Below are positions 6,453 to 13,737 of a stretch of 16,209 nt of DNA, one piece after another. Source of the DNA: Clostridiales bacterium (lineage in GTDB: Bacteria > Bacillota_A > Clostridia > Oscillospirales > Oscillospiraceae). The notes under the pieces were generated by a model that was given only the letters and a program-made list of their open reading frames with translations, was not told where the DNA came from and did no database searches. The translations under genes were made by a program, and so were the position numbers. Within the stretch, counting starts at the first letter, position 1. Each line of letters begins with the position of its first letter. The DNA is taken from positions 1 through 16,209 of the forward strand of contig SFKX01000029.1 of assembly GCA_004553625.1 (NCBI GenBank), in the 5' to 3' direction.

Positions 6453-7220
6453 ATGCTAAAGATGATCGTCTCCGGCTGCAACGGCCACATGGGCCAGTGC
6501 GTGGTCTGCGGCTGCGAGGGGCTTGAGGGTGTGGAAATTGTCGCGGGCTTCAACAGGACCCCGCTCAAGAAAAACTGCTTCGAGGTCTATTCGGACCCGA
6601 TGAACTACGAAGGCCCCGCGGACGTGGTCGTTGACTTCTCAAACCCCGCGAACCTGGACGGACTGCTCGAGTTCTGCATCCTGCGCAAGGTGCCGATAGT
6701 GCTCTGCACAACGGGCTATTCAGAGCAGCAGCTCAAAAGCATTGAAAAGGCTGCGGAGCGCATACCGGTTTTCAAGTCCGGAAACATGTCGCTGGGCGTT
6801 AACCTGATGATACAGCTGGTAAAGCGTGCCGCAGCTGTGCTGGGCGAGAGCTTTGACGTGGAGATAGTCGAAAAGCACCACCGCCGCAAAGTGGATGCGC
6901 CGAGCGGTACAGCCCTGATGCTTGCGGAGGCGGCGGCAGCCGCCCTGCCCTATGAGGCGGAGAACGTGTTCGAGCGCCATAGCGTCCGTCAGCCCAGGCG
7001 GCGCGAGGAGATCGGCATCTCGTCCATACGCGGCGGCACGATAGTCGGCGAGCACGAGGTCATTTTCGCCGGGCATGACGAAGTGTTTGAGATGAAACAC
7101 TCGGCCCTTTCGCGCGAGGTCTTTGCCAGCGGCGCCATTGCCGCGGCAAGGTTCATCGCGAACGTCAAGGCCCCGGGCATGTATGACATGGACGACCTGC
7201 TTAAAGACGTCATGAAATAA
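6453..7220 (+). CDS. dapB: 4-hydroxy-tetrahydrodipicolinate reductase
   Basis: Reduces the DapA product to tetrahydrodipicolinate with NAD(P)H. That product feeds lysine and meso-DAP and, in spore formers, dipicolinic acid. The 255-residue protein has the nucleotide loop SGCNGHMGQ (7-15), VVDFSNP (59-65), CTTGYS (85-90), and the signature EKHHRRKVDAPSGTAL (140-155), which carries the catalytic histidine and lysine. GGTIVGEHEV follows in the second half. The loop is SGCNGHMG instead of the common GAxGxMG, a known variation in Clostridia as I recall it. AGAGGTAAAGG precedes the start. It is the last gene of the asd-dapA-dapB run and is followed within 5 bases by a terminator; later DAP pathway genes are not present here. 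Confidence 0.96.
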   Translation: MLKMIVSGCNGHMGQCVVCGCEGLEGVEIVAGFNRTPLKKNCFEVYSDPMNYEGPADVVVDFSNPANLDGLLEFCILRKVPIVLCTTGYSEQQLKSIEKAAERIPVFKSGNMSLGVNLMIQLVKRAAAVLGESFDVEIVEKHHRRKVDAPSGTALMLAEAAAAALPYEAENVFERHSVRQPRRREEIGISSIRGGTIVGEHEVIFAGHDEVFEMKHSALSREVFASGAIAAARFIANVKAPGMYDMDDLLKDVMK

Positions 7221-7224
7221 GCGT

Positions 7225-7260
7225 CTCCCCCGGTCCTATAGGGACCGGGGGAGTTTTTTT
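7225..7260 (+). terminator. Strong intrinsic terminator after dapB
   Basis: A perfect 12-base-pair G+C-rich stem (7225-7236 with 7242-7253) around a 5-base loop, followed by seven Ts. It ends the asd-dapA-dapB transcript. The T-run overlaps the stop codon of the convergent permease gene (7259-7261). On the minus strand the stem is not followed by a T-run, so it should be weak or inactive for the xyl operon coming from the other side; no other terminator for that operon is visible. Confidence 0.95.
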
Positions 7261-8455
7261 ATTTACTTCTCGGCAGCGAAAGCGCGGCGATCACAGTGCA
7301 TGCGGTTATGCTCAACATCGCGGCTTGCGGACTGTCCTGCATTATTCTGCCCATGAGCACCGGCGAGACAAGCGAGGCCAGGGATACGCCGAACACTATT
7401 ATCGACGAAGCCGAGGCCGTGCGTTCCGGGAAAGCGTCGCAGCAAATTATGACCAGCGTAGGTACCGTTGCACCCTGCAGCAGCCCCATGACGCCTATGA
7501 CGCCAGCAGCCGCCCAATACGGCATCGGCAGCAGCAGAAACAGCACATACAGCACCGCGGAAGTCAGCAGCGAGCCGCGGTAAAAGCGCCGGACGCCCAG
7601 CTTCGCATATGCCAGGGGCGAGAGCAGCCGCATCACCAGCGCGCCGGTGAAATAGGCCGTCACCATCAGTCCCGAAGCGGTGAAGCCGATGTCCCTGACC
7701 TCTGAGCAGTATCTCGGCAGCCAGGTCGTCAAACCCGTCTGGAAAGCGAGATTCATGAATCCTGAGAGCAGGAACAGCCAGGCGCGGCTCTCTTTAAAGA
7801 TCTCCGCCGGATTCTGCCTTGCGCGCCTGCGTATCTCGCTCATATCCGCATACGGCGTGCCGCCGCGTATCCTGACGCCGGTAACGGCCAGGGCGGCTGC
7901 CGCGGCCAGCGCCGCCATGCCTATGATGAGATACGGCAGCGCAAAACTCTCGGGCCGCTCCGGGCTTACCAGCGCCGTCACAAACACAGGCGCCAGCATC
8001 GCTCCACCCCCGTAAAAGGCGTGTACATACGGCAGCACCCGGTTCTTATTGCCCTGGAACACATCCGCTACGACGCTGTTGGTGAGCAAGTCGATGCTTA
8101 TAAAGCCCAGGCCAGCCACCAGCGAGAAGCCCAGCATAATCGCATACGAGCCGCCTGCAAGCCACGGCATGAGCCCGATACAGAGCCCTGCAGCGCCCAG
8201 CAGGCCGAGGCCCACGGCAAGCGCCAGGATCTTGTTCAGCCGCTCTCCGAAGAGGCCGAGGAATACCGCCACGGCCAGACAGCCGACCGACTGCACGGAC
8301 ATGATTGCCCCGTTGCGGACCTCGTCTATGCCCAGATAGGCCATCGTAACCTCGGCGTTGGCGCCGAAGCTGTTGTAGTACATGCCGTAGAGTGCGAAAC
8401 CTGCGAAGCAAAGAAGCAGCAGAGCCAGCCTGCCGCCGCTCAGCAGATTCTTCAC
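7259..8455 (-). CDS. MFS permease, FucP/FHS-like, probable sugar transporter
   Basis: A 398-residue integral membrane protein with about twelve hydrophobic segments in two halves, joined by a basic cytoplasmic loop near residues 195-220 (RGGTPYADMSEIRRRARQ). In the first half VLPYVHAFYGGGAMLAPVF (139-157) resembles the histidine-containing helix of the fucose-permease-like MFS group, and FQTGLTTWLPRY in the second half fits too. The gene is last in guaD-xylA-xylB and overlaps xylB by four bases (GTGA), so its translation is likely coupled. The start codon is GTG, with no well-spaced ribosome site of its own. Uptake of xylose or another pentose is inferred from context; export or a purine-related substrate is possible because guaD shares the operon. 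Confidence 0.88.
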   Translation of the reverse strand: MKNLLSGGRLALLLLCFAGFALYGMYYNSFGANAEVTMAYLGIDEVRNGAIMSVQSVGCLAVAVFLGLFGERLNKILALAVGLGLLGAAGLCIGLMPWLAGGSYAIMLGFSLVAGLGFISIDLLTNSVVADVFQGNKNRVLPYVHAFYGGGAMLAPVFVTALVSPERPESFALPYLIIGMAALAAAAALAVTGVRIRGGTPYADMSEIRRRARQNPAEIFKESRAWLFLLSGFMNLAFQTGLTTWLPRYCSEVRDIGFTASGLMVTAYFTGALVMRLLSPLAYAKLGVRRFYRGSLLTSAVLYVLFLLLPMPYWAAAGVIGVMGLLQGATVPTLVIICCDAFPERTASASSIIVFGVSLASLVSPVLMGRIMQDSPQAAMLSITACTVIAALSLPRSK

Positions 8456-9978
8456 AGCTCCGCCAACTCCCCGAAGGCTCCACTCAGCGCGGGGTAGAGC
8501 TTCGTATAGAGCTCATAGTACGGCTCATACTTCACCGCGGCACCGGGCCGTGGAGTCGTGAGGCCGTCCTGAGTTACGATCGCGTCCGCAGCCTCGGCCA
8601 CGCTTCCGTACACGCCCGAGCACACGCCCGCAAGTATGGCAGCTCCCAGTGCAGGACCCTCCAGCGCAAGCCTGGAGGTTGCTATGCCGCAGTTCAGGGC
8701 GTCCGCCAGCATCTGACGCCAGAAGGCGCTGCGAGCACCACCGCCGCAGGCGGTCATCGTCTCCGGGGCCGCGCCCATCTCGCGCAGTATGTCCAGGCAC
8801 TGCCTTTGCGAGAATGTAACGCCCTCCATCACTGCGCGGATAAGGTCGCCCCGGGTATGCATGGCGGACAGTCCGATGAAAGCTCCTCTCGCCCGCTCGT
8901 CGAGGAGCGGCGAGCGCTCGCCCATGAGGTAGGGCAGGTATATGAGCCGATTGGAGCCTATGGGAGAGCGCGCTGCCTCCTCGGTCATGATATCGTAGGG
9001 GTCCACGCCACGGCGTTCCGCCTCGGCCCGCTCCTCTGCGCAGAAGTTGTTCCTGAACCACTGCAGGGAAAGCCCCGCCGACAGCGTGCAGCTCATGGCC
9101 GTCCAGGCCCCCGGCACGGCGGCACAGAAACTGTGTACGCGGCCCTTGGGGTCTATGGTCACTTTATCTGAATGTGCAAAGATGACGCCTGAGGTCCCCA
9201 GTGTGACGAAGGCGCGGCCCGGACGCACCACGCCCGTGCCTATGGCTGCCGCGGCATTGTCGCCCGCGCCTCCCGCAACGGGCGTACCGGGGCGAAGCCC
9301 GGTGAGCTTAGCAGCCTCGGCCGTCACCTCGCCCGTCACCTCGCAGGACTCGTACATTCTGCCCAACAGGCCGCGGTCTATCTCCAGTGCGTCGAGCACC
9401 TCCTGCGACCATTGACGTTTCGGCACGTCCAGGAGGTTCATGCCCGAGGCGTCGGACACCTCCGTGGCAAATTCGCCCGTCAGCTTGTAGCGCAGATAGT
9501 CCTTGGGCAGAAGGATGCGGCGGCATCTCTCATAGATTTCCGGCTCGTTCTTGCGGACCCAGAGTATCTTTCCCGCCGTGAAACCCGTGAGCGCCGGGTT
9601 GGCGGTGATGTCAATGAGCCGCTGCGCGCCGACCTTTTCGGTTATTTCCCGGCACTCCGCGCCTGTCCTGCCATCGCACCAAAGGATTGCGGGACGGAGA
9701 ACTTCACCCGCGGCGTCCAGCATGACGAGGCCATGCATCTGTCCCGAAAGGCCGACGCCCTTTATCTCTCCCGCGTCCACTCCGCTCTCGGCTATGACGG
9801 AACGTATCGTCTCGCAGGCCGCGCGCCACCAGTCTCTGGGGTCCTGCTCGGCCCATCCATTTCTGGGCTGGCTGAGCGGATACTCGATCGTGCGCGAGGC
9901 AACGCGCCTGCCGCCCTCGTCGAAGAGCGCCGTTTTTGTACCGGATGTGCCGAGGTCTACGCCTATGAGGTATGCCAT
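8452..9978 (-). CDS. xylB: Xylulokinase
   Basis: Phosphorylates D-xylulose with ATP to D-xylulose 5-phosphate, which enters the pentose phosphate or phosphoketolase route. The 508-residue FGGY-family kinase has the N-terminal ATPase fold start YLIGVDLGTSGTK (3-15), LSGQMHG (77-83) at the sugar site, a DGRT segment (102-105), the catalytic base Asp240 in GGAGDNAAAA, and VTLGTSG (258-264). The MHG and GGAGDN motifs and direct linkage to xylA separate it from glycerol or gluconate kinases. The start at 9978 has GGGAGGGGAG seven bases upstream, a very strong site. It begins 20 bases after xylA ends and overlaps the permease gene at its own end. Confidence 0.95.
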   Translation of the reverse strand: MAYLIGVDLGTSGTKTALFDEGGRRVASRTIEYPLSQPRNGWAEQDPRDWWRAACETIRSVIAESGVDAGEIKGVGLSGQMHGLVMLDAAGEVLRPAILWCDGRTGAECREITEKVGAQRLIDITANPALTGFTAGKILWVRKNEPEIYERCRRILLPKDYLRYKLTGEFATEVSDASGMNLLDVPKRQWSQEVLDALEIDRGLLGRMYESCEVTGEVTAEAAKLTGLRPGTPVAGGAGDNAAAAIGTGVVRPGRAFVTLGTSGVIFAHSDKVTIDPKGRVHSFCAAVPGAWTAMSCTLSAGLSLQWFRNNFCAEERAEAERRGVDPYDIMTEEAARSPIGSNRLIYLPYLMGERSPLLDERARGAFIGLSAMHTRGDLIRAVMEGVTFSQRQCLDILREMGAAPETMTACGGGARSAFWRQMLADALNCGIATSRLALEGPALGAAILAGVCSGVYGSVAEAADAIVTQDGLTTPRPGAAVKYEPYYELYTKLYPALSGAFGELAEL

Positions 9979-9993
9979 GTCTCTACTCCCCTC

Positions 9994-10011
9994 CCTGTTC
10001 AGCGGAACAGG
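9994..10011 (-). other. Small hairpin spanning the xylA stop and the xylB leader
   Basis: A seven-base-pair inverted repeat (CCTGTTC with GAACAGG around a four-base loop) covers the xylA stop codon at 9999-10001 and abuts the xylB ribosome site (9986-9995). In the mRNA it would form only when ribosomes are not at the end of xylA. No T-run follows, so it is not a terminator. A role in mRNA processing or in setting xylA:xylB ratios is inference. Confidence 0.4.
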
Positions 10012-11309
10012 ATGTTGTTAATTATTGTCTCCAAATACTCCTGCCGCCCGCTCGGGACCTCAATGCTCCCGAGTCCCAGCGCATATTCCGAGAGCGACTC
10101 GAGCGTTGCCCGGCCCTCGACTATGTCCATGCCTACACCGCTGTGGTAGCTGGCGTAGCGGTCGCGCACAAAGCTGTCCAGCCTGCCGTCCTCGATGATT
10201 GCCGCTGCCTTGCGCAGGCCAAGCGCAAAGGCATCCATGCCCGCGATGTATGCCAGCAGGATGTCCTCCAGCGTGTTTGAAGGCCGGCGCGTCTTGGCGT
10301 CGAAGTTCAGGCCTCCGTTTGTGAAACCGCCCGCTCTCAGGACCTCTAACATACAGAAAGTGGTGTCGTATATGTTGGTCGGGAACTGGTCGGTGTCCCA
10401 GCCGAGGAACAGATCTCCCTGGTTGGCGTCGATGGAGCCGAAGGAGCCGTTCACTATCGCCATCCTCAGCTCATGCTGGAAGGTGTGTCCAGCCAGAGTG
10501 GCGTGGTTGGCCTCTATGTTCATCTTGAAATCCCCGGTCAGGCCGTACTTGCGCAAGAAGTTCATACAGGTTGCAACGTCGAAGTCATACTGGTGCTTAG
10601 TCGGCTCCTTGGGCTTCGGCTCAATGTAGAAGTCGCCGGTGAAGCCGTGAGCGCGGCCATAGTCGCGCGCCATTGCCAGGAAGCGCGCAAGGTTGTCCAG
10701 TTCAAGGCCCATGTCCGTGTTGAGCAGGGTCTCGTAGCCCTCGCGCCCGCCCCAGAACACATAGCCGCTGGCGCCGAGCTCGATAGCCGCGTCGATGCAG
10801 GCCCTGACCTTCGCCGCCGCAACGGCAAAGACGTCCGCACAGCAGCTCGTTGCCGCTCCGGCCATGAACTTTTTGTCGCCAAAGTTGTTGGCCGTCACCC
10901 AGAGGCACTTCTTGCCGTGCCGCTCCTGCAACTCGCGGATATAACCTACCATGGCGCGGAAGTTTTCCAGGCTTTCTGCCAATGTAGCCCCCTCAGGCGC
11001 GATGTCCACGTCGTGGAAGCAGTAGTAATCCAGCCCGAGCTTGTCCATCAGCTCAAATGCGAAGTCCGCCTTGGCGCGGTATCGCTCCATGGGCTCCGAC
11101 TTGCCGAAGTTCTTGTCCATCGTGTCGCCGCCGAACATGTCCGTACCTGAAGCGTTTATCGTGTGCCAGTAGCTGAGGGCAAACTTGAGCTGCTCGCGCA
11201 TGGGTTTGCCGCAAACGAGCTCATCGGGGTTGTAGTATTTAAACGCAAAGGGCTCATCGCTTTCCGGACCGAGATAGGGTATCTTTGTGATCTCGCCGTA
11301 GGTTTTCAT
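9999..11309 (-). CDS. xylA: Xylose isomerase (class II)
   Basis: Interconverts D-xylose and D-xylulose using two divalent metal ions. The 436-residue length is that of class II enzymes. Catalytic and metal residues are in place: His99 and Asp102 in FHDVDIAPEG, GGREGYETL (187-195), Glu230 in IEPKPKEPTKHQYD, Glu266 and His269 in NIEANHATLAGH, Asp294 in SIDANQGD, Asp305 and Asp307 in GWDTDQFPT, then GGLNFDAK. Two places differ from the E. coli sequence: LWVTANNF (136-143) where GTAN is usual, and DANQGD instead of DANRGD. AGGGAGGAG precedes the ATG at 11309. guaD ends 19 bases upstream and xylB begins 20 bases downstream, so xylA sits inside the operon and not at its head. Confidence 0.97.
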   Translation of the reverse strand: MKTYGEITKIPYLGPESDEPFAFKYYNPDELVCGKPMREQLKFALSYWHTINASGTDMFGGDTMDKNFGKSEPMERYRAKADFAFELMDKLGLDYYCFHDVDIAPEGATLAESLENFRAMVGYIRELQERHGKKCLWVTANNFGDKKFMAGAATSCCADVFAVAAAKVRACIDAAIELGASGYVFWGGREGYETLLNTDMGLELDNLARFLAMARDYGRAHGFTGDFYIEPKPKEPTKHQYDFDVATCMNFLRKYGLTGDFKMNIEANHATLAGHTFQHELRMAIVNGSFGSIDANQGDLFLGWDTDQFPTNIYDTTFCMLEVLRAGGFTNGGLNFDAKTRRPSNTLEDILLAYIAGMDAFALGLRKAAAIIEDGRLDSFVRDRYASYHSGVGMDIVEGRATLESLSEYALGLGSIEVPSGRQEYLETIINNILFR

Positions 11310-11328
11310 CAGTGCTCCTCCCTTTCAT

Positions 11329-12609
11329 TCAAAACAGCATCGCGCCGCGCACAAACTTGTGCTCAATGTCCCTGTCATCCGAAAGATAAATGCTTCGCTC
11401 AAGTCGTTCAGCTATGTCAGATGCGGTTTCCGGGCGATACCGCTCGTCACTCAGCACAATGGCGTCAAACTCACGGCCGGGCTTGAAGCTGCCGGTGTTG
11501 AAGAACTCTCCCCCACCCGCCGTGCCAAGCCAAAAGGCTTCCGGCGCCGTTAGGGCTTTCAAGCTATCGTCCACAAGTCTCCAGCGCAGTTTGGATACCT
11601 GTATCGCATCTGCCATGGCACGGAAAATGCTGGTCACGGTCCCTCCTGCCACGTCGCTGCCGAGTCCGACATGCAGGCCCATGTCAAGAAAGCTCCTGAC
11701 AGGCGCTATCCCGCTGGAGACATTCATGTTCGAAGCCGGGCAGTGCGCAATGTATACTCCGCGCTTACGTATCAGCTCAAGCTCCGGCGGAGCGGAAAGA
11801 ACACAGTGGGCCATGACTGTCTTGCCGCCCTCACCCCCAAACAGGCCGAAGCTGTCGTAAGCCTCGCCGTAGAAGCGGGAATCCGGGCAGAGTTCGCGTA
11901 CAAGTTCAACTTCCGCTCGGTTTTCTGAAAGGTGCGACTGTACTGCCGTGCCGCACTGCCTGCGTATCTCACCCAGCGCGCGGAGCAGCTCATGTGAGCA
12001 GGACGGGATAAACCGCGGTGTAAGAGCCGGCTCTGTAGCCACATAGTGGCGTCCGGCGACGGCATCGAGCCAGCGTATGGTCTCCGCGGCGGCGGAGGCG
12101 GCATCCGGTTCGCGCAGGTTGTCCGGTGCGTTTTGGTCCATGCTGACTCTGCCGACCATGGTCGCAAGTCCGGACTCGTCCAAAAGGTCCATAAGCAGCA
12201 AGGTAGCCTCGGTGTGAGCCGAGGCAAAAACGCAAGCTCTCGTATTCGGTCCGCGGCGCATATCCTCCACGAAACGGCTGTAAGCGCGCTCTGCATAGTC
12301 CAAATCCGCAAAGCGCGCCTCCTCCGGAAACGCATAGCGCTCCAACCAATCCAAAAGCTCCACATCCATACCCGTGCCGCGGTAGGCGAACTGCGCCGCG
12401 TGTACATGCAGGTCCACCAATCCCGGCAGCACGAGCATACCCGGGTATTCCAGCACCGATATTCCTGAGTATTGCTCCGGCAGCGAGCTGAACACCCCCG
12501 CCGAGCGCCCTTCCTCGCAGACCACATAGCCGTCTTTCACGCATTCCAGCTCGTTTGGTCCCTTGCTGTGGCAGATATCACCGTGTATCGCAAAGCTCGT
12601 CTTGGCCAT
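11329..12609 (-). CDS. guaD: Guanine deaminase (amidohydrolase superfamily)
   Basis: Hydrolyses guanine to xanthine and ammonia. The 426-residue protein has the amidohydrolase metal site PGLVDLHVH (62-70; His68, His70), then the guanine-deaminase-type stretch FAYRGTGMDVELLDWL (74-89), VGRVSMDQNAPDNL (152-165), LTPRFIPSCS (196-205), QSHLSEN (224-230; His226, Glu229), the metal histidine in MAHCVLS (His268), AHCPASN (288-294) and GLGSDVAGG with Asp319. The RGTG-MDVELLDWL, SMDQN and TPRF motifs separate it from atrazine/SAH-type deaminases. The start at 12609 has GGGGAG upstream. It is the first gene of the guaD-xylA-xylB-permease run, which is unusual because the pathways are different. A strong promoter lies just before it. 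Confidence 0.93.
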   Translation of the reverse strand: MAKTSFAIHGDICHSKGPNELECVKDGYVVCEEGRSAGVFSSLPEQYSGISVLEYPGMLVLPGLVDLHVHAAQFAYRGTGMDVELLDWLERYAFPEEARFADLDYAERAYSRFVEDMRRGPNTRACVFASAHTEATLLLMDLLDESGLATMVGRVSMDQNAPDNLREPDAASAAAETIRWLDAVAGRHYVATEPALTPRFIPSCSHELLRALGEIRRQCGTAVQSHLSENRAEVELVRELCPDSRFYGEAYDSFGLFGGEGGKTVMAHCVLSAPPELELIRKRGVYIAHCPASNMNVSSGIAPVRSFLDMGLHVGLGSDVAGGTVTSIFRAMADAIQVSKLRWRLVDDSLKALTAPEAFWLGTAGGGEFFNTGSFKPGREFDAIVLSDERYRPETASDIAERLERSIYLSDDRDIEHKFVRGAMLF

Positions 12610-12644
12610 CGTACATTACTCCCCGGGAAATTATTATCTACTCT

Positions 12645-12673
12645 AAAATACACCAGTCCCGGCCTTTTTTCAA
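12645..12673 (-). promoter_or_regulatory. Promoter of the guaD-xylA-xylB-permease operon
   Basis: The minus strand reads TTGAAA (12673-12668), exactly 17 bases, then TATTTT (12650-12645), about 35 bases before the guaD start. It begins five bases after the FkbM-family gene stops, in a short A/T-rich patch. No hairpin terminator separates the two genes, so readthrough from the methyltransferase gene is also possible. No catabolite-responsive element or clear XylR operator is recognisable here. Confidence 0.6.
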
Positions 12674-12677
12674 GCAC

Positions 12678-13601
12678 TCAAACCGCCAGCAGGCTTATCT
12701 CCGTCGGATAAATGGGCGAACCTCGGTAGCGCAGATAAAAACGGTAATCTCTGGATATTTCGTGTATTATCTGAGGTATGCGCCATAGGTCCTCGTTGCT
12801 GTGATAGACGGATATGAGGAGCTTTGGATGGTCGTTGAGTATGTGACCACGCGCCCCGGCAAGAGCGCGCTGTTCCATGCCTTCAATATCCGCCTTAATA
12901 AGCGTAACAGGCTCCTCGATGTCCAGGTCAAGGGTAGTCACTTCTACCTCTCCCTCTGAATCCGGCAGGAGGCGGTTGGCGGAGGCATATTCGTTCGGAC
13001 TGAGGCTGAGCCTGCCCGGCATGTCAGCCACGCCCTTGAGCCTCAGTTCAATATCGCGCAGGCCCGCAAGGTTTTTTTGCAGTTTTCCAAAGCTGTCCGG
13101 CGTGATCTCGTAGCAATATATCCGGCGGTAGCAGTCCTCGCCGTAGTTGCGTATGTAGGACTTCACAGTGTCGCCCGTATAGGCGCCGAGGTCCACAACC
13201 ACCTCCTCCGGCGTACAGCTCACGACATCAAGGTCAAAATAGTCGTCGTACATATACTCCTTTGTCTGGGCGGTGGATGTGAAGTCATAACGATACCAAT
13301 TGCTGAGAATTGAATATAGGGTCTTTTTTGAGCGGTAATCCTCCAGGCGCTCATAGAGCCAGGCGTATTCACCGATGTGTTCGAAAAGGGCCAGCTCCTT
13401 GAGCTCTATCTGCTCGAAAATACCCTGCTGCGGGTCCAGCCTACCCCAGTACCCGAAACGGTTGAAAAAGTCCTGACAGCTTTTGCGCGTTTCGGCCGGG
13501 ACGCGGTCAAAGTCGCGGCGGATGCGGTAGTAGAGCTCCTTCTCGCTCAGCGAGTGGATCTCCTGCACCAGCTCCGAAAAATTGCGGTCAATGACGTTCA
13601 T
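12678..13601 (-). CDS. FkbM-family SAM-dependent methyltransferase
   Basis: A 307-residue protein whose C-terminal part (about 125-307) is an FkbM-type methyltransferase: SAM-binding motif I VVVDLGAYTGDTV (134-146), YCYEITPDSFGKLQKNL (162-178), VTTLDLD (221-227), LIKADIEGMEQRAL (234-247) and a closing strand with LRYRG and SLLAV. The first 120 residues are helical, rich in charged and aromatic residues, and of unknown role. FkbM enzymes O-methylate sugars, macrolides and other hydroxyls; the acceptor here cannot be told. There is no signal peptide, so it is cytoplasmic. AGGGGAG precedes the ATG. It is divergent from the surface-protein gene with 136 bases between starts, so a link to surface glycan modification is possible but only inferred. 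Confidence 0.85.
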   Translation of the reverse strand: MNVIDRNFSELVQEIHSLSEKELYYRIRRDFDRVPAETRKSCQDFFNRFGYWGRLDPQQGIFEQIELKELALFEHIGEYAWLYERLEDYRSKKTLYSILSNWYRYDFTSTAQTKEYMYDDYFDLDVVSCTPEEVVVDLGAYTGDTVKSYIRNYGEDCYRRIYCYEITPDSFGKLQKNLAGLRDIELRLKGVADMPGRLSLSPNEYASANRLLPDSEGEVEVTTLDLDIEEPVTLIKADIEGMEQRALAGARGHILNDHPKLLISVYHSNEDLWRIPQIIHEISRDYRFYLRYRGSPIYPTEISLLAV

Positions 13602-13647
13602 GATATCACTCCCCTGCTAAAGCATATTGCCGCGTTTATAAAATATT

Positions 13648-13658
13648 CTGAGGCTCAG
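13648..13658. promoter_or_regulatory. Palindrome between divergent genes, possible operator
   Basis: CTGAG-G-CTCAG with partly matching outer arms (AATAT at 13642-13646, ATATT at 13662-13666). It lies directly upstream of the -35 element at 13665 and within the region from which the divergent FkbM-family gene must be transcribed. It could be a binding site for a dimeric regulator of either gene. The core is short, so chance is possible. Confidence 0.25.
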
Positions 13659-13664
13659 TCGATA

Positions 13665-13693
13665 TTGAAAAATTTTGAGCATTGTGATAGTAT
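13665..13693 (+). promoter_or_regulatory. Promoter of the surface-protein gene
   Basis: TTGAAA (13665-13670), a 17-base spacer and TAGTAT (13688-13693), 44 bases before the start codon. The ribosome site AGGAGG follows at 13726-13731. Matches to consensus are 4 of 6 at the -10 and 4 of 6 at the -35. No convincing counterpart for the divergent gene is seen. Confidence 0.5.
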
Positions 13694-13737
13694 TGGGCCA
13701 TCCACAGCAATATTTATCGGATCTTAGGAGGTCTGAC

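Noticed and set aside
5572..6453. A 293-codon frame antisense to dapA.
   Set aside because: Shadow of dapA, whose Schiff-base lysine and other motifs are intact; no family match for the antisense product.
7225..7260. Bidirectional terminator shared by dapB and the convergent permease gene.
   Set aside because: Only the plus strand has a T-run after the stem; the minus strand continues ACGCTTATTT, so the call is for the plus strand only.
12610..12677. Catabolite-responsive element or XylR operator before guaD.
   Set aside because: No palindrome near the cre pattern and no XylR-like repeat could be found in the short region.
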